From Candidatus Coprousia avicola (GTDB lineage: Bacteria; Actinomycetota; Coriobacteriia; Coriobacteriales; Coriobacteriaceae): 64,000 nucleotides of DNA. The notes beneath the pieces are model-generated. The model was not told the DNA's origin, made no database searches, and saw only the letters and a program-made list of their open reading frames with translations. The stretch spans positions 1 to 64,000 of the forward strand of contig DVMF01000036.1 in assembly GCA_018715125.1 (NCBI GenBank). The letters run 5' to 3'. Positions 42,777 through 51,274 of the stretch are shown piece by piece. How positions within the stretch are numbered: position 1 is the first letter of the stretch; each line of letters opens with the position of its first letter. Made by a program: the position numbers and the translations under genes.

Positions 42777-43865
42777 ATGGCCACCTGTCCTGTGTGCGGG
42801 TACGAATTCGAGCCCGCCAGTGCCGAGAACGTCCGCTGCCCTGCCTGCGGCGCGCCGCTCGCCGGTGAAAAGACGCCCGATGCGGAAGACGCGCCCGCGG
42901 CGGAGGCGGCACCTGCTGCCCCCGAGGGTGCAGAGCCTGCCTCCGGCGATAGCGCCGAGGGGCCGGTTGCCAGCGCCGACGCGGCTCCGGAGACGCCGTC
43001 TTATGAGCCCGTTGCCGCCGGCGCCCCCGGCACCGAGGTGCACCCCGTGATCGCCGACCCGTACCGCCCGAGCCCGCTCGCGCGCGCCTGGGAGGATTTC
43101 AAGGCATCGCCCGGCAAGCTCTGGATCATTCTCAAGCTCGCGCTCTTCCAGTTCGTTCCCGGGGTGGGGAGCCTCGTCCTCAACGGCTACGTCTATACCT
43201 GGGCGCGCGAGCAGGCGCTCGGCCGGCATCTGCCGCTGCCGCACAAGATCGTGCGTCCCGGCGTGCTCGACAACGGCCTCTATATCTACGGCGTCTCCAT
43301 CATCATGTCCGTCTGCCTCATCGTCCTCGGTCTCTTCTCGGCAACGGTGTTCGGCGCGCTGGGGCTCCCCCTCATCTACGTGCTGCTCGTCATCGCGTTC
43401 GCCGTGTGCTGCACGCCGTTTATGGCGGTCGTCAATATGCGCACCGCGCTCTGCGGCCGCGTGCGCTCCGGCATCAATCTCAAGCGCGCTTGGTCGCTCT
43501 TCGCCGCCCCCGGCAAGACCGGGCAGGTCTTTGCCGCGACGTGGGCGCCGCTCGCCATCGTGATCTTGTGCTCGGCGGTGCTCTATGTGCTGCTCGCGCT
43601 CGTCGTGCTGGGTTCGAGTGTCTCGGTCGCTTACGGCATGGGCACCGCCTATCACTCGGACTGGTATATCTTCGCGCAGCTCGTGGCGCTTTTCGTGTCC
43701 TGCATCCCGCTGCTGCTCGTCGTGGCGTTCGCCATCTTCTTTGTGGGCACGGTCGCCTCCATGGTGACGGCGCGCGCCCTCGGGTACTGGGTGCAGGATT
43801 TCCACCCCGAGCGGTGGCCGGAGTACCAGGAGAACGTCAAGTACTATATGGATCGCGCGGTATAG
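42777..43865 (+). CDS. Zinc-ribbon membrane protein, DUF4013-like
   Basis: The 362-residue protein starts with a zinc ribbon (CPVCG...CPACG, residues 4-25), has an Ala/Pro/Glu-rich linker to about 100, then about six hydrophobic helices with the layout of DUF4013 membrane proteins. Function is unknown. The ATG follows TAGGAGG. It precedes tmk by 12 bp, so it is probably the first gene of the tmk-holB-ricT unit. Confidence 0.7.
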   Translation: MATCPVCGYEFEPASAENVRCPACGAPLAGEKTPDAEDAPAAEAAPAAPEGAEPASGDSAEGPVASADAAPETPSYEPVAAGAPGTEVHPVIADPYRPSPLARAWEDFKASPGKLWIILKLALFQFVPGVGSLVLNGYVYTWAREQALGRHLPLPHKIVRPGVLDNGLYIYGVSIIMSVCLIVLGLFSATVFGALGLPLIYVLLVIAFAVCCTPFMAVVNMRTALCGRVRSGINLKRAWSLFAAPGKTGQVFAATWAPLAIVILCSAVLYVLLALVVLGSSVSVAYGMGTAYHSDWYIFAQLVALFVSCIPLLLVVAFAIFFVGTVASMVTARALGYWVQDFHPERWPEYQENVKYYMDRAV

Positions 43866-43877
43866 GGGGCACTTGGC

Positions 43878-44540
43878 ATGCTTGATGTGGCGCCCACCGT
43901 GCCCGAGCCGCCCTTCATCACCGTAGAGGGCATCGATGGCTGCGGTAAAACGACGCAGGCGGCCCTTATGGTCGATGCGCTCGAGCGAGCGGGCTATGCG
44001 GTGCTCGCCCTGCGCGAGCCGGGCGGCGTGACGCTGTCCGAGAAGATCCGCGCCCTTCTGCTCGATCCGACGTATACCGAGATGAGCGACACCTGCGAGC
44101 TTCTGCTCTACGAGGCGGCGCGCGCTCAGCTCGTGCACGAGCGCATCGCTCCCGCCCTCGCGGCGGGGACGGTGGTCGTCTGCGACCGGTTCTTCGACTC
44201 GACGACGTGCTATCAGGCCTTTGGCGGCGGGCTCGACCGTGCGGTCGTCGGCCGCGCTAACGAGCTCGCGGTCGGCGCGTGCCGCCCACGACTCACCTTG
44301 GTCTTCGACATCGATCCGGTGGACGCGGCGGCGCGCGCGGCGGCGCGCGACGGTTCGCCGGATCGCATGGAGGCCAAAGGGCTTGCGTACCAGGAGCGGG
44401 TCGCCGCGGGGTTTCGCGCCCTCGCCGCCGAGGAGCCCGATCGCGTCAAGCTCATCGACGCGGCGCGCCCTGTCGAGGTGGTCTTTGCCGATGTCTGCAC
44501 CTGCCTGCGCGGGGCGGGCTTCGCCCTGGCAGAGGCGTAA
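43878..44540 (+). CDS. tmk: Thymidylate kinase
   Basis: Tmk phosphorylates dTMP to dTDP. The 220-residue protein has P-loop EGIDGCGKTTQ, the dTMP-site REPGG, the DRF motif CDRFFDST and the lid region DGSPDRMEAKG. The ATG lies after GGGGGCACTT. It stands in the conserved order tmk, holB, ricT, with 9 bp to holB. Confidence 0.95.
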   Translation: MLDVAPTVPEPPFITVEGIDGCGKTTQAALMVDALERAGYAVLALREPGGVTLSEKIRALLLDPTYTEMSDTCELLLYEAARAQLVHERIAPALAAGTVVVCDRFFDSTTCYQAFGGGLDRAVVGRANELAVGACRPRLTLVFDIDPVDAAARAAARDGSPDRMEAKGLAYQERVAAGFRALAAEEPDRVKLIDAARPVEVVFADVCTCLRGAGFALAEA

Positions 44541-44549
44541 GGGGGCGCT

Positions 44550-45686
44550 ATGTCATCTCATGCTCCCGAAACCGCGAGCCTTCTCGCGGCGCTCGATACC
44601 CAGCCCCGCGTGCGGGCGTTTCTGACGCGCGCCGTCGAGAGCGACCGCACGAGCCATGCCTACCTCTTTTTGGGCGCGCCCGGCTCCGGCAAGCTCGATG
44701 CGGCCTGGGCGCTGGCGCAGGCTATCATCTGCGAGAGCCACGGCTGCGGCACCTGCGAGGCCTGCGTGCGCGTGGCCAGGCGCACGCATCCGGACGTGCA
44801 CTATCTCGCACCGGAGAGCGTAACGGGCTACCTCATCGGCCAGACGCGCGACCTCATCGAGGACGTGGCTTTGGCCCCTATCCGGGCGCACGCGAAGGTC
44901 TACATCATCGACCGGGCGGAGCAGCTGCGGGCCGATTCCGCAAACGCGCTGCTGAAAACCCTCGAGGAGCCGCCTCGCGGGGTGACCTTCATCCTGTTGG
45001 GAACCTCATCCGAAACCATTCTCCCCACCATTGTCTCGCGTTGCCAGTGCGTGCCGTTTCGCTTGGTGTCGCCTGCCGATGCGGCCGCTGCCGTCGCCCG
45101 CGCCACGGGGGCGGCGCCCGAGCGCTGCCAGATGGCCGTCGCGGTGGCGGGGAGCCCCCAGCGCGCCGTCGCGTTTCTCAAGAGCGCCGAGCGCCAGGAG
45201 GCGCGCCGCGTCATGGTGCGCGCGCTCGACGCCCTGCCCCATGCTGACGACCTCGATATCCTGAATGCCGCCAAGGAGCTCATCGTGGCGGTGAAGGCGC
45301 CGCTTGCCGAGGTGAAGTCGACGCAGGAGGCCGTGCTCAGCCAAAACGCCGATTATCTTTCGCGTGGAGCCTTGAAGCAGCTTGAGGACCGCCAGAAGCG
45401 CGAGCTCAACGCGCGGGAGCGTTCGGGTATCATGGAAGTGCTGGCGAGCGCACGTTCGCTTCTGCGCGACGTGCTGGTCGTGCGCGAGGGCATCGTCGAC
45501 GGCATCACCAATACCGACGTCGCCGAAGTCTCGAGCCGTCTCGCGGCGAAGACCGATACACCAGGAGCGGTGGGCGCCCTCGATGCCGTCGCGCGCGCCG
45601 AACGCGCCATCGCCCGCAACAGTACCCCTCAGCTGACCCTGGAGGTCATGCTCTTTGCTATCAGGAAGGCGCTTCTATGCCGCTAG
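44550..45686 (+). CDS. holB: DNA polymerase III delta-prime subunit
   Basis: This 378-residue clamp-loader subunit has an AAA+ fold with LFLGAPGSGK (P-loop), a zinc finger CGTCEAC, sensor-like ALLKTLEEPP and the SRC motif (SRCQC). It stations the clamp loader during beta-clamp loading. The ATG follows GGGGGCG. The last 10 bases overlap ricT, so the two are translationally coupled. Confidence 0.92.
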   Translation: MSSHAPETASLLAALDTQPRVRAFLTRAVESDRTSHAYLFLGAPGSGKLDAAWALAQAIICESHGCGTCEACVRVARRTHPDVHYLAPESVTGYLIGQTRDLIEDVALAPIRAHAKVYIIDRAEQLRADSANALLKTLEEPPRGVTFILLGTSSETILPTIVSRCQCVPFRLVSPADAAAAVARATGAAPERCQMAVAVAGSPQRAVAFLKSAERQEARRVMVRALDALPHADDLDILNAAKELIVAVKAPLAEVKSTQEAVLSQNADYLSRGALKQLEDRQKRELNARERSGIMEVLASARSLLRDVLVVREGIVDGITNTDVAEVSSRLAAKTDTPGAVGALDAVARAERAIARNSTPQLTLEVMLFAIRKALLCR

Positions 45687-47278
45687 TTGTTCCCGTTAAG
45701 TTTCCCTTTGCCGCGCGCGAGCTGTGGTTCGACCCGCAGGGGCTCGATATCGTGGAGGGCGATTACGCCGTTTGCTCCACGGAGCGCGGAACCGAGTTGG
45801 GGTTGGTGACCGAAGACCCGTATGAGGTGGAGGAGGCCGATCTCGCCGCGCCGCTGAAGCCGGTGCTGCGTATCGCCACGGATGCCGACCTCGACCGCGC
45901 CGATGAGCTCGCCGACCGCGGGGATGCCGCGATGACGGAGTTCAGGCGCCTCGTCAAGCAGAACGGGCTCGACATGAAGCCCGTGGGCGTCGAGTTTCTC
46001 TTTGGGGGCGAGAAGGCCGTCTTCTACTTCGCCGCCGAGGACCGCGTGGACTTCCGCCAGCTGGTGAAGGATTTGGCGTCGAGTCTCCACGTGCGCGTGG
46101 ATATGCGTCAGATCGGGGTGCGCGACGAGACGCGCCTCGCCGGCGGGTACGCCCAGTGCGGGCAGGAGCTCTGCTGCACGCGTTTTGGCGGGCAGTTCGA
46201 GCCCGTGTCCATCCGTATGGCCAAAGAGCAGGACCTGCCGCTCAACTCCTCTAAGATCTCGGGCGTGTGCGGGCGCCTCATGTGCTGTCTGCGCTACGAG
46301 TTCGAGGCGTACAAGGACTTCAAGAGCCGCGCGCCCAAAAAGAAGACGCTGATCGACACACCGCTCGGTAAGGCGAAGATCCAGGAGTACGACACCCCGC
46401 GCGAGCAGCTGGTGCTGCGTTTGGAGAGCGGGAAGGTCTTCCGGGTGAGCCTGTCAGACATGACATGCTCCGATGCCTGTAAGAAGCGTGCGGAGGAGCA
46501 GCATTGCGCCTGCCGCCCCGATTGCGTGACGCGCGACGTGCTCGAGAAGATCGAGTCGGCCGACATCTCGCTCGCCCTGCTGGAGCTCGACCGTCAGAAC
46601 GGCGTCGATGTGGGGGGCGGCCTCTCTCAGGCGGACCGCATCGTGACCTCCGGCCCCACGCGCACGAAGCGCCGCGGTCAGGACGGTTCGGGCGAGACGG
46701 GTACACCGGGGCGCAAGCGCACGCGCGGCAAGGCGGGACAGGCCGCCGGGGCCGAGGAGCGCGCGACAGGGGAGGGCGGCGAGCGCCGCCGTCGCCGCAA
46801 GCGCTCGGCAGCACCCGAGGCGGACCGCGCGACGGAGACCGCGCCCGAGAGCCGCTCCGAGAGCGGCAAGGGCACCACGGCGCGCCGTCGCCGCCGGCAC
46901 CTTTCAGCCGAGGAGCGCGACGAGGCGTTCCGCAGTGCCGCCGCGCGCGACGCCGCCCCCGCGTCCGCGGAGGCGCCGACCCCCCAGCGGTCGCGCCGTC
47001 GCCGCCACACCGCCGCGTCTGGTGCTGCGGCGGGCGAGGGACGTTCGCGCTCTGTCAAGCCGTCGATGCCCTCGGTCGCCGATCAGGTGGCAGATGGCGA
47101 GGTCAAGGTTACGCGTCGTCGTCCGGGGGACGGCGGCGGCGCGCGCTCGCAGGCTCCGCGCGACGATGCGGGCGCGCCCGATGAGGCGGCACCCAAGCGC
47201 CGGCGCCGCCGCCGTTCGCGCAAGCCTCGGGGCGAGGGAGGAGACGCCTCCGCACCCACGCCCCCTTCTGCTGAGTAG
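45677..47278 (+). CDS. ricT: PSP1-domain protein RicT with arginine-rich C-terminal extension
   Basis: RicT belongs to the Fe-S-containing RicAFT complex that assists RNase Y-dependent RNA processing in Firmicutes. The 270-residue PSP1 core carries clustered Cys typical of the family (CGQELCC, CGRLMCC, CSDACKK, CACRPDC). The remaining 260 residues are an unusual low-complexity tail with repeated Arg blocks (GGERRRRRKR, TARRRRRH, RSRRRRH, KRRRRRRSRK). This tail could bind RNA and roughly doubles the normal length. Overlap with holB supports the start. RicA and RicF are not in the window. Confidence 0.88.
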   Translation: MPLVVPVKFPFAARELWFDPQGLDIVEGDYAVCSTERGTELGLVTEDPYEVEEADLAAPLKPVLRIATDADLDRADELADRGDAAMTEFRRLVKQNGLDMKPVGVEFLFGGEKAVFYFAAEDRVDFRQLVKDLASSLHVRVDMRQIGVRDETRLAGGYAQCGQELCCTRFGGQFEPVSIRMAKEQDLPLNSSKISGVCGRLMCCLRYEFEAYKDFKSRAPKKKTLIDTPLGKAKIQEYDTPREQLVLRLESGKVFRVSLSDMTCSDACKKRAEEQHCACRPDCVTRDVLEKIESADISLALLELDRQNGVDVGGGLSQADRIVTSGPTRTKRRGQDGSGETGTPGRKRTRGKAGQAAGAEERATGEGGERRRRRKRSAAPEADRATETAPESRSESGKGTTARRRRRHLSAEERDEAFRSAAARDAAPASAEAPTPQRSRRRRHTAASGAAAGEGRSRSVKPSMPSVADQVADGEVKVTRRRPGDGGGARSQAPRDDAGAPDEAAPKRRRRRRSRKPRGEGGDASAPTPPSAE

Positions 47279-47313
47279 CGAGCTCCCCTAACGGGTACCG
47301 TGTAACCATCGCC

Positions 47314-47346
47314 ACCCTCCCTCGACCTTACCGGGGGAGGGTTTTG
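47314..47346 (+). terminator. Intrinsic terminator after ricT
   Basis: ACCCTCCC pairs with GGGAGGGT and runs into TTTTGCG, immediately before comF. Confidence 0.75.
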
Positions 47347-47351
47347 CGTAT

Positions 47352-48134
47352 ATGGATGCACGGGGGTGGATTGGGGCGCGGGCCGGTGCCGTGCGCGAGC
47401 GCCTGCAGGCAGCGCTGCTCGAGGCGCTCTCGCCCACCCGATGCGCCGGCTGCGAGCGAAGGGGCGTGCTCATCTGCGACGCGTGCCTCGCGCGCCTTGC
47501 CCTGATCGACCCGAAAACGTCGTGTCTTGCCTGCGGGGCGCCGTTCGGGTCGCTCATCTGCACCGAGTGCGCCGGCGCGCCGCGCGCCGGGGAGGTGCCG
47601 CCACGGGTGCGCGACGGGCCCGACCGCGTGCTCGCCATGGCGGTTTTCGCCGACCCGCTGCCGCGCATCATCCGCGCCTACAAGGATGGGGGCGAGAAGC
47701 GTCTCGCCCCGCTGATCGCGCAGATGCTCGTCGATTGCGCCGAGCACGCCGAGGAGGTGGCGCCCGAGCGATACGGGGGTATCCTCACCGCCGCGGATGC
47801 GGTGACATTCGTGCCCGTGACAGCGCGCGCCTGGCGGCGGCGCGGCTTCGACCATATGGAGGATATCGCGCGCGCCTTCGCGGCGGAGACGGGTCTTCCG
47901 GTCGTTGACGCGCTCGTCAAACGCGGTAGCGCCGACCAACGCGCCCTCGGCCGCACGGGGAGGCAGGCGAGCGCCCGGGGTGCCTACGAGGTGGTTGCCG
48001 ACGTGGGCGGCGAGCGCCTGCTCCTTCTAGACGACGTCATCACCACCGGGGCGACCATCGCCGCCGCTGCGAGCTCGCTTGCCGCATCCGGCGCGGCGCG
48101 CGTGGACGCCTTGGCTGCCGCGCGCGTATGGTAG
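47352..48134 (+). CDS. comF: ComF-family amidophosphoribosyltransferase-like protein
   Basis: The 260-residue protein has an N-terminal zinc cluster (CAGCERRG...CDAC, CLACGAP...CTEC) and a C-terminal PRTase domain with the PRPP motif LLLLDDVITTGAT. ComF proteins take part in DNA uptake in competent bacteria, but many non-competent species keep them. The ATG lies 10 bp after a terminator hairpin with no clear Shine-Dalgarno, so the true start may be downstream or the message may be nearly leaderless. Confidence 0.85.
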   Translation: MDARGWIGARAGAVRERLQAALLEALSPTRCAGCERRGVLICDACLARLALIDPKTSCLACGAPFGSLICTECAGAPRAGEVPPRVRDGPDRVLAMAVFADPLPRIIRAYKDGGEKRLAPLIAQMLVDCAEHAEEVAPERYGGILTAADAVTFVPVTARAWRRRGFDHMEDIARAFAAETGLPVVDALVKRGSADQRALGRTGRQASARGAYEVVADVGGERLLLLDDVITTGATIAAAASSLAASGAARVDALAAARVW

Positions 48135-48157
48135 GTGCCGTGATGCCCGCGACCTGC

Positions 48158-48163
48158 TATAAT
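48158..48163 (+). promoter_or_regulatory. TATAAT -10 element before the foldable RNA region
   Basis: Perfect TATAAT, 24 bp after the comF stop. It would start a transcript near 48170, at the base of the predicted closing stem. Confidence 0.5.
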
Positions 48164-48172
48164 GCCCATCGT

Positions 48173-48423
48173 CCCTCAGGCTGTGGTTGCGGGCGCCCGG
48201 CGCCCTAGTCCAAGACAGACGCGGTCGAAAGGATCCACGTAAGCGTCCGCGTGCGCGCGGCGCGATCATGGCGCGTCCTAGAGGTAAGCCGCACCGCCCG
48301 TTTCTACCTTTTGGGGCAATCCCGCCCCGCGGGCGAGCGGGCTAGTCGTGAAGGGTGCCGCGGCACCCCGAGCAAACGCCCCAGTGCGCAGGTGTGGGGT
48401 CAAAGACCAGGTCAGCTGAGGGG
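48173..48423 (+). ncRNA. Candidate structured RNA (free ncRNA or long 5' leader)
   Basis: There is no convincing ORF in the 365 bp between comF and the lipoprotein gene. CCCTCAG-G-CTG (48173-48183) pairs with CAGCTGAGGG (48413-48423), closing a 250-nt segment that starts at a TATAAT promoter. Inside are GGGGC/GCCCC (48313-48328), a 16-bp palindrome GGGTGCCGCGGCACCC (48353-48368) and GGTC-AAA-GACC (48398-48408). I found no signature of RNase P RNA, tmRNA, SRP RNA or a known riboswitch. A 6S-like RNA or an unknown leader remain open. Confidence 0.4.
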
Positions 48424-48499
48424 CTTGGGACAGCATGCCGCTCTCCTCTCGAGGGCGGATCGAGGTCGCTCGGGCGGCGGGTAAAGGACGGACGGTACC

Positions 48500-49453
48500 A
48501 TGGTGGGGACGACGAGAACGGTTGTGGCAAAGGCGGCGGCGCTCATCTGCGCCGGGGTGATTGCGCTCGGCGTGAGCGGCTGCTCGCTCACGGTACCGCC
48601 GCTCTCGGAGGCCGAGGCGCCCCAGACGTACGCGCAGACCATTGACGACAGCCTGCTGGTCGCGCCGGGCACGCTTACCGTCGCCGTGGACACGGCGGAC
48701 GCTCCGCAGGCCATGGCGCAAAACGGCGGTATCGAGGGCTACGACGTCGATTTCGCCCGCCTGCTCGCCGCGCGCATGGGGCTCGATCTGAATGTCGTCG
48801 AGGGGACCTCCGCCGAGTCGACGGTGGGCGAGGGGCTCGCCGATGTGTACCTCGGTGCCGAGACGAGCGACGGTTCCTCGTCCATCACCGTCTCCGGTGT
48901 CTATCTTGAGAACGCGACCGCGGTTTTCGGTCGTACCGAGAGCGCCGGCACCGGGCTCACCTCTGACGTGCTCGCCCAGGCGGTCGTGGGCGTGCAGGAG
49001 AGCTCGGCCTCGCAGGAGGTGCTCGTGCGCGCGGGCATCGCTTCTACCCAACAGACGTTCAGCAACGTGAACGCGTGCTTCGAGGCGCTGGGCCAGGGCC
49101 AGGTGGACTACGTGGTCTGCGATGCCACGGCGGGCGCCTATCTTGCCCGCGCCTATCCCGGCGTGACGTTTTTGGGAACGCTCAGCACCACGACGACCTT
49201 CGGTCTTGCCACAAGCGCGGATGCGGGCGACCTGACCGATGCGCTCACCCAGGCTCTTGACGACATTACGTCGGACGGTTCCATCGACGCGGTGCACACC
49301 GCGTGGTACGGGCATCTTCCCGTGAGCCTTGCCAATACGGCCGTCTCGGGGGTGACGGTGGCGGATACCGGCACGGATGACGATTCGTCTGCCGATGCCG
49401 CGACGACGAGCGACGCTCCGTCCGACCCCGACAGCATGAACAGCCTCGACTAG
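48500..49453 (+). CDS. Solute-binding lipoprotein, extracellular family 3
   Basis: The 317-residue lipoprotein has a signal sequence and lipobox VSGC at about 28. An SBP_bac_3 periplasmic-binding fold follows (TLTVAVDTADAP, IEGYDVDFARLLAARMGL, DYVVCDATAGAYLA), the type that binds amino acids or other small polar ligands. The C-terminal 40 residues are Ser/Asp/Thr-rich. No ABC permease or ATPase is next to it, so it may be an orphan receptor or use remote partners. The ATG follows AAAGGACGG. It has a possible 330-nt leader. Confidence 0.82.
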   Translation: MVGTTRTVVAKAAALICAGVIALGVSGCSLTVPPLSEAEAPQTYAQTIDDSLLVAPGTLTVAVDTADAPQAMAQNGGIEGYDVDFARLLAARMGLDLNVVEGTSAESTVGEGLADVYLGAETSDGSSSITVSGVYLENATAVFGRTESAGTGLTSDVLAQAVVGVQESSASQEVLVRAGIASTQQTFSNVNACFEALGQGQVDYVVCDATAGAYLARAYPGVTFLGTLSTTTTFGLATSADAGDLTDALTQALDDITSDGSIDAVHTAWYGHLPVSLANTAVSGVTVADTGTDDDSSADAATTSDAPSDPDSMNSLD

Positions 49454-49616
49454 CGCTCGCCCCTCTTGCGCTAACCCCTCGTCTTGTCCAGCCTGCATCG
49501 GTGGACGGGGTGCATGTTCTCGTCAGCGGGCATCCGCTTGGCGCGGTGCTCAACTCGCGCGGGTTTGGGTACAACGTGAGTACCCAGTCCTATCCCCGAG
49601 GAGAACAGGAGCATTC

Positions 49617-50201
49617 ATGGATATCACCGTATCGGGACGCAAGACCACGGTAACCGATGCCCTGCGCGCACATGTTGATGAGAAGATCGGCGGAGCCCTC
49701 AAGGTCTTCGATATCGAGCCCATGACGGCCGATGTCGTGCTCAGGTACGAGAAGAACCCCGCCAACCCCGAGCCCGCGATTGTCGAGGTTACGGTCCGCG
49801 CCCGCGGCTCGGTGATTCGCGTCGCCGAGCACGGGGTCGATATGTATTCGGCCATCGATCTTGCGGCCGACAAGGTCACCCGCCAGCTCCGCAAGTTCAA
49901 GACCAAGGTTATCGACAACCGGCAGCAGGGGCCCTCGGCGGCCGAGGTGGCGCCGGAGGCGCGCGTTGAGGACCTCGCCGACCTGCTCATCCCCGAGGAC
50001 CAAGACGATCAGCTCGTCCGCGAGAAGGTCATCGAGATCACCCCGATGACCGAGGAGCAGGCCCTCGTCCAGACCGATCTCATCGGTCACGACTTCTACG
50101 TCTTCGAGAACGCCGCGACCGGTCTCATCAATGTGGTATATCACCGCAAAAACGGTGGATATGGCATCATCAAGCCCAAGATTGAGGAGCTTGAGGCGTA
50201 A
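49617..50201 (+). CDS. hpf: Long-form ribosome hibernation promoting factor
   Basis: The 194-residue protein binds the 30S decoding region and dimerises ribosomes in stationary phase. The N-terminal S30AE domain (1-105, MDITVSGRKTTVTDALRAHV) and the C-terminal HPF dimerisation domain (140-194, MTEEQALVQTDLIGHDFYVF) mark the long form. The ATG follows GGAG in AACAGGAGCATTC. The 163-bp upstream gap contains a GGGTAC/GTACCC pair around TACAAC, perhaps promoter DNA. Confidence 0.93.
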   Translation: MDITVSGRKTTVTDALRAHVDEKIGGALKVFDIEPMTADVVLRYEKNPANPEPAIVEVTVRARGSVIRVAEHGVDMYSAIDLAADKVTRQLRKFKTKVIDNRQQGPSAAEVAPEARVEDLADLLIPEDQDDQLVREKVIEITPMTEEQALVQTDLIGHDFYVFENAATGLINVVYHRKNGGYGIIKPKIEELEA

Positions 50202-50239
50202 AAGCGAGTAAAATTGATGCCTGTTACGCGTAAAGTGAT

Positions 50240-50270
50240 GGGCGGCCATCCGTACGGGTGGCCGCCCTTT
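50240..50270 (+). terminator. Intrinsic terminator after hpf
   Basis: GGGCGGCCA pairs with TGGCCGCCC and is followed by TTT, 38 bp after the hpf stop. Confidence 0.8.
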
Positions 50271-50285
50271 CATGTAGGAAAGGGT

Positions 50286-51242
50286 ATGGAGATGGCTGAG
50301 CCTTCCTCTTCGGGCCATGCAAACCGCTATCGCATCGTGGTCGACACGTGCGCCGATCTCACGCCCGAGATCGCCGCGACGCTTGACGTCGACATTCTCG
50401 GGTTCCCCTACATCGTGGACGGCGAAGAGAAGACCGACGACATCTGGACGTCCATCACGCCCAAGGAGTTCTACGACGAGATCCGCGGGGGCGTGAAGAT
50501 GTCCACGTCGGCCATCTCGCTCGGGCGCTACCTCGAGTTCTTCACCGAGTGCGCCAAAGAGGGCACGCCGACGGTCTACCTGTGCTTCACGAGCGCGCTC
50601 TCGGGTAGCTATGATTTTGCGTGCCAGGCTGCCGAGCAGGTGCGTGCGAGCTATCCTGATTTCGAGCTCTACATCGTCGACAACTGCCTGCCGTGTGCCT
50701 GCGGCGAGCTGCTCGCGCTCGAGGCGGTGCGCCAGCGCTCGGCGGGTCTTTCCGCCCGCGAGCTCGTGGACTGGGCAAACGAGGCCAAGCACTACGTGCA
50801 CGGCTACTTCACGCTCGACAGCCTCGATTCGCTCGCGGCGGGCGGGCGCATCCCGCCGGCTGCCGCGCAGCTCTCCAGCAAGCTCGATGTCAAGGCGTCG
50901 CTCTCGTTCGACCTGGCGGGCTCGCTCTCGCTCACGGGCGTTAACCGGGGCCGCAAGAAGGCCCTGAAGGCGCTCGTCAAGGCGTTCCAGGAAAACTATG
51001 TGCTCGATCCGGCGCTGCCGCTCACCATCGTGACGGCAGACGCCGAGAAAGACGGCGATTGGGTCGAGGCGGCGGTCCGCAAGGAGCCGGGCTGCGCCGA
51101 CCTCACCATCATCCGCGGCTCGGTGGGACCGACCATCGGCGCGCACGTGGGCCCGGGCATGGTCGCCCTCATCTTCTGGGGCAAGAACCGCGCCGAGAAG
51201 GTATCGCTCTCCGACCGCATCGCCCGCCGCGTTCGCAAGTAA
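50286..51242 (+). CDS. DegV-family fatty-acid-binding protein
   Basis: The 318-residue FakB/DegV-fold protein binds a fatty acid and presents it to fatty acid kinase FakA. The N-terminal VVDTCADLTPE, the STSAISLGRY segment and the C-terminal GSVGPTIGAHVGPGMVAL are characteristic. The ATG at 50286 follows GGAAAGGGT; the track's longer start runs through the terminator. FakA is not nearby. Confidence 0.9.
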   Translation: MEMAEPSSSGHANRYRIVVDTCADLTPEIAATLDVDILGFPYIVDGEEKTDDIWTSITPKEFYDEIRGGVKMSTSAISLGRYLEFFTECAKEGTPTVYLCFTSALSGSYDFACQAAEQVRASYPDFELYIVDNCLPCACGELLALEAVRQRSAGLSARELVDWANEAKHYVHGYFTLDSLDSLAAGGRIPPAAAQLSSKLDVKASLSFDLAGSLSLTGVNRGRKKALKALVKAFQENYVLDPALPLTIVTADAEKDGDWVEAAVRKEPGCADLTIIRGSVGPTIGAHVGPGMVALIFWGKNRAEKVSLSDRIARRVRK

Positions 51243-51274
51243 GTCGCTCGATTCCAACCTGCAAAGGAGCAGTC

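Noticed and set aside
48345-48370. T-box antiterminator-like AAGGGTGCCGCGG
   Set aside because: The consensus GGGTGGTACCGCGG is broken (the GGTA part is missing), no specifier stem was found, and the downstream gene is not a tRNA synthetase or amino acid operon.
48173-48423. RNase P RNA, tmRNA or SRP RNA
   Set aside because: The hallmark GAGGAAAGTCC, the tRNA-like 3' end of tmRNA and GGAAGGAAGCAGC of SRP RNA are all missing on both strands.
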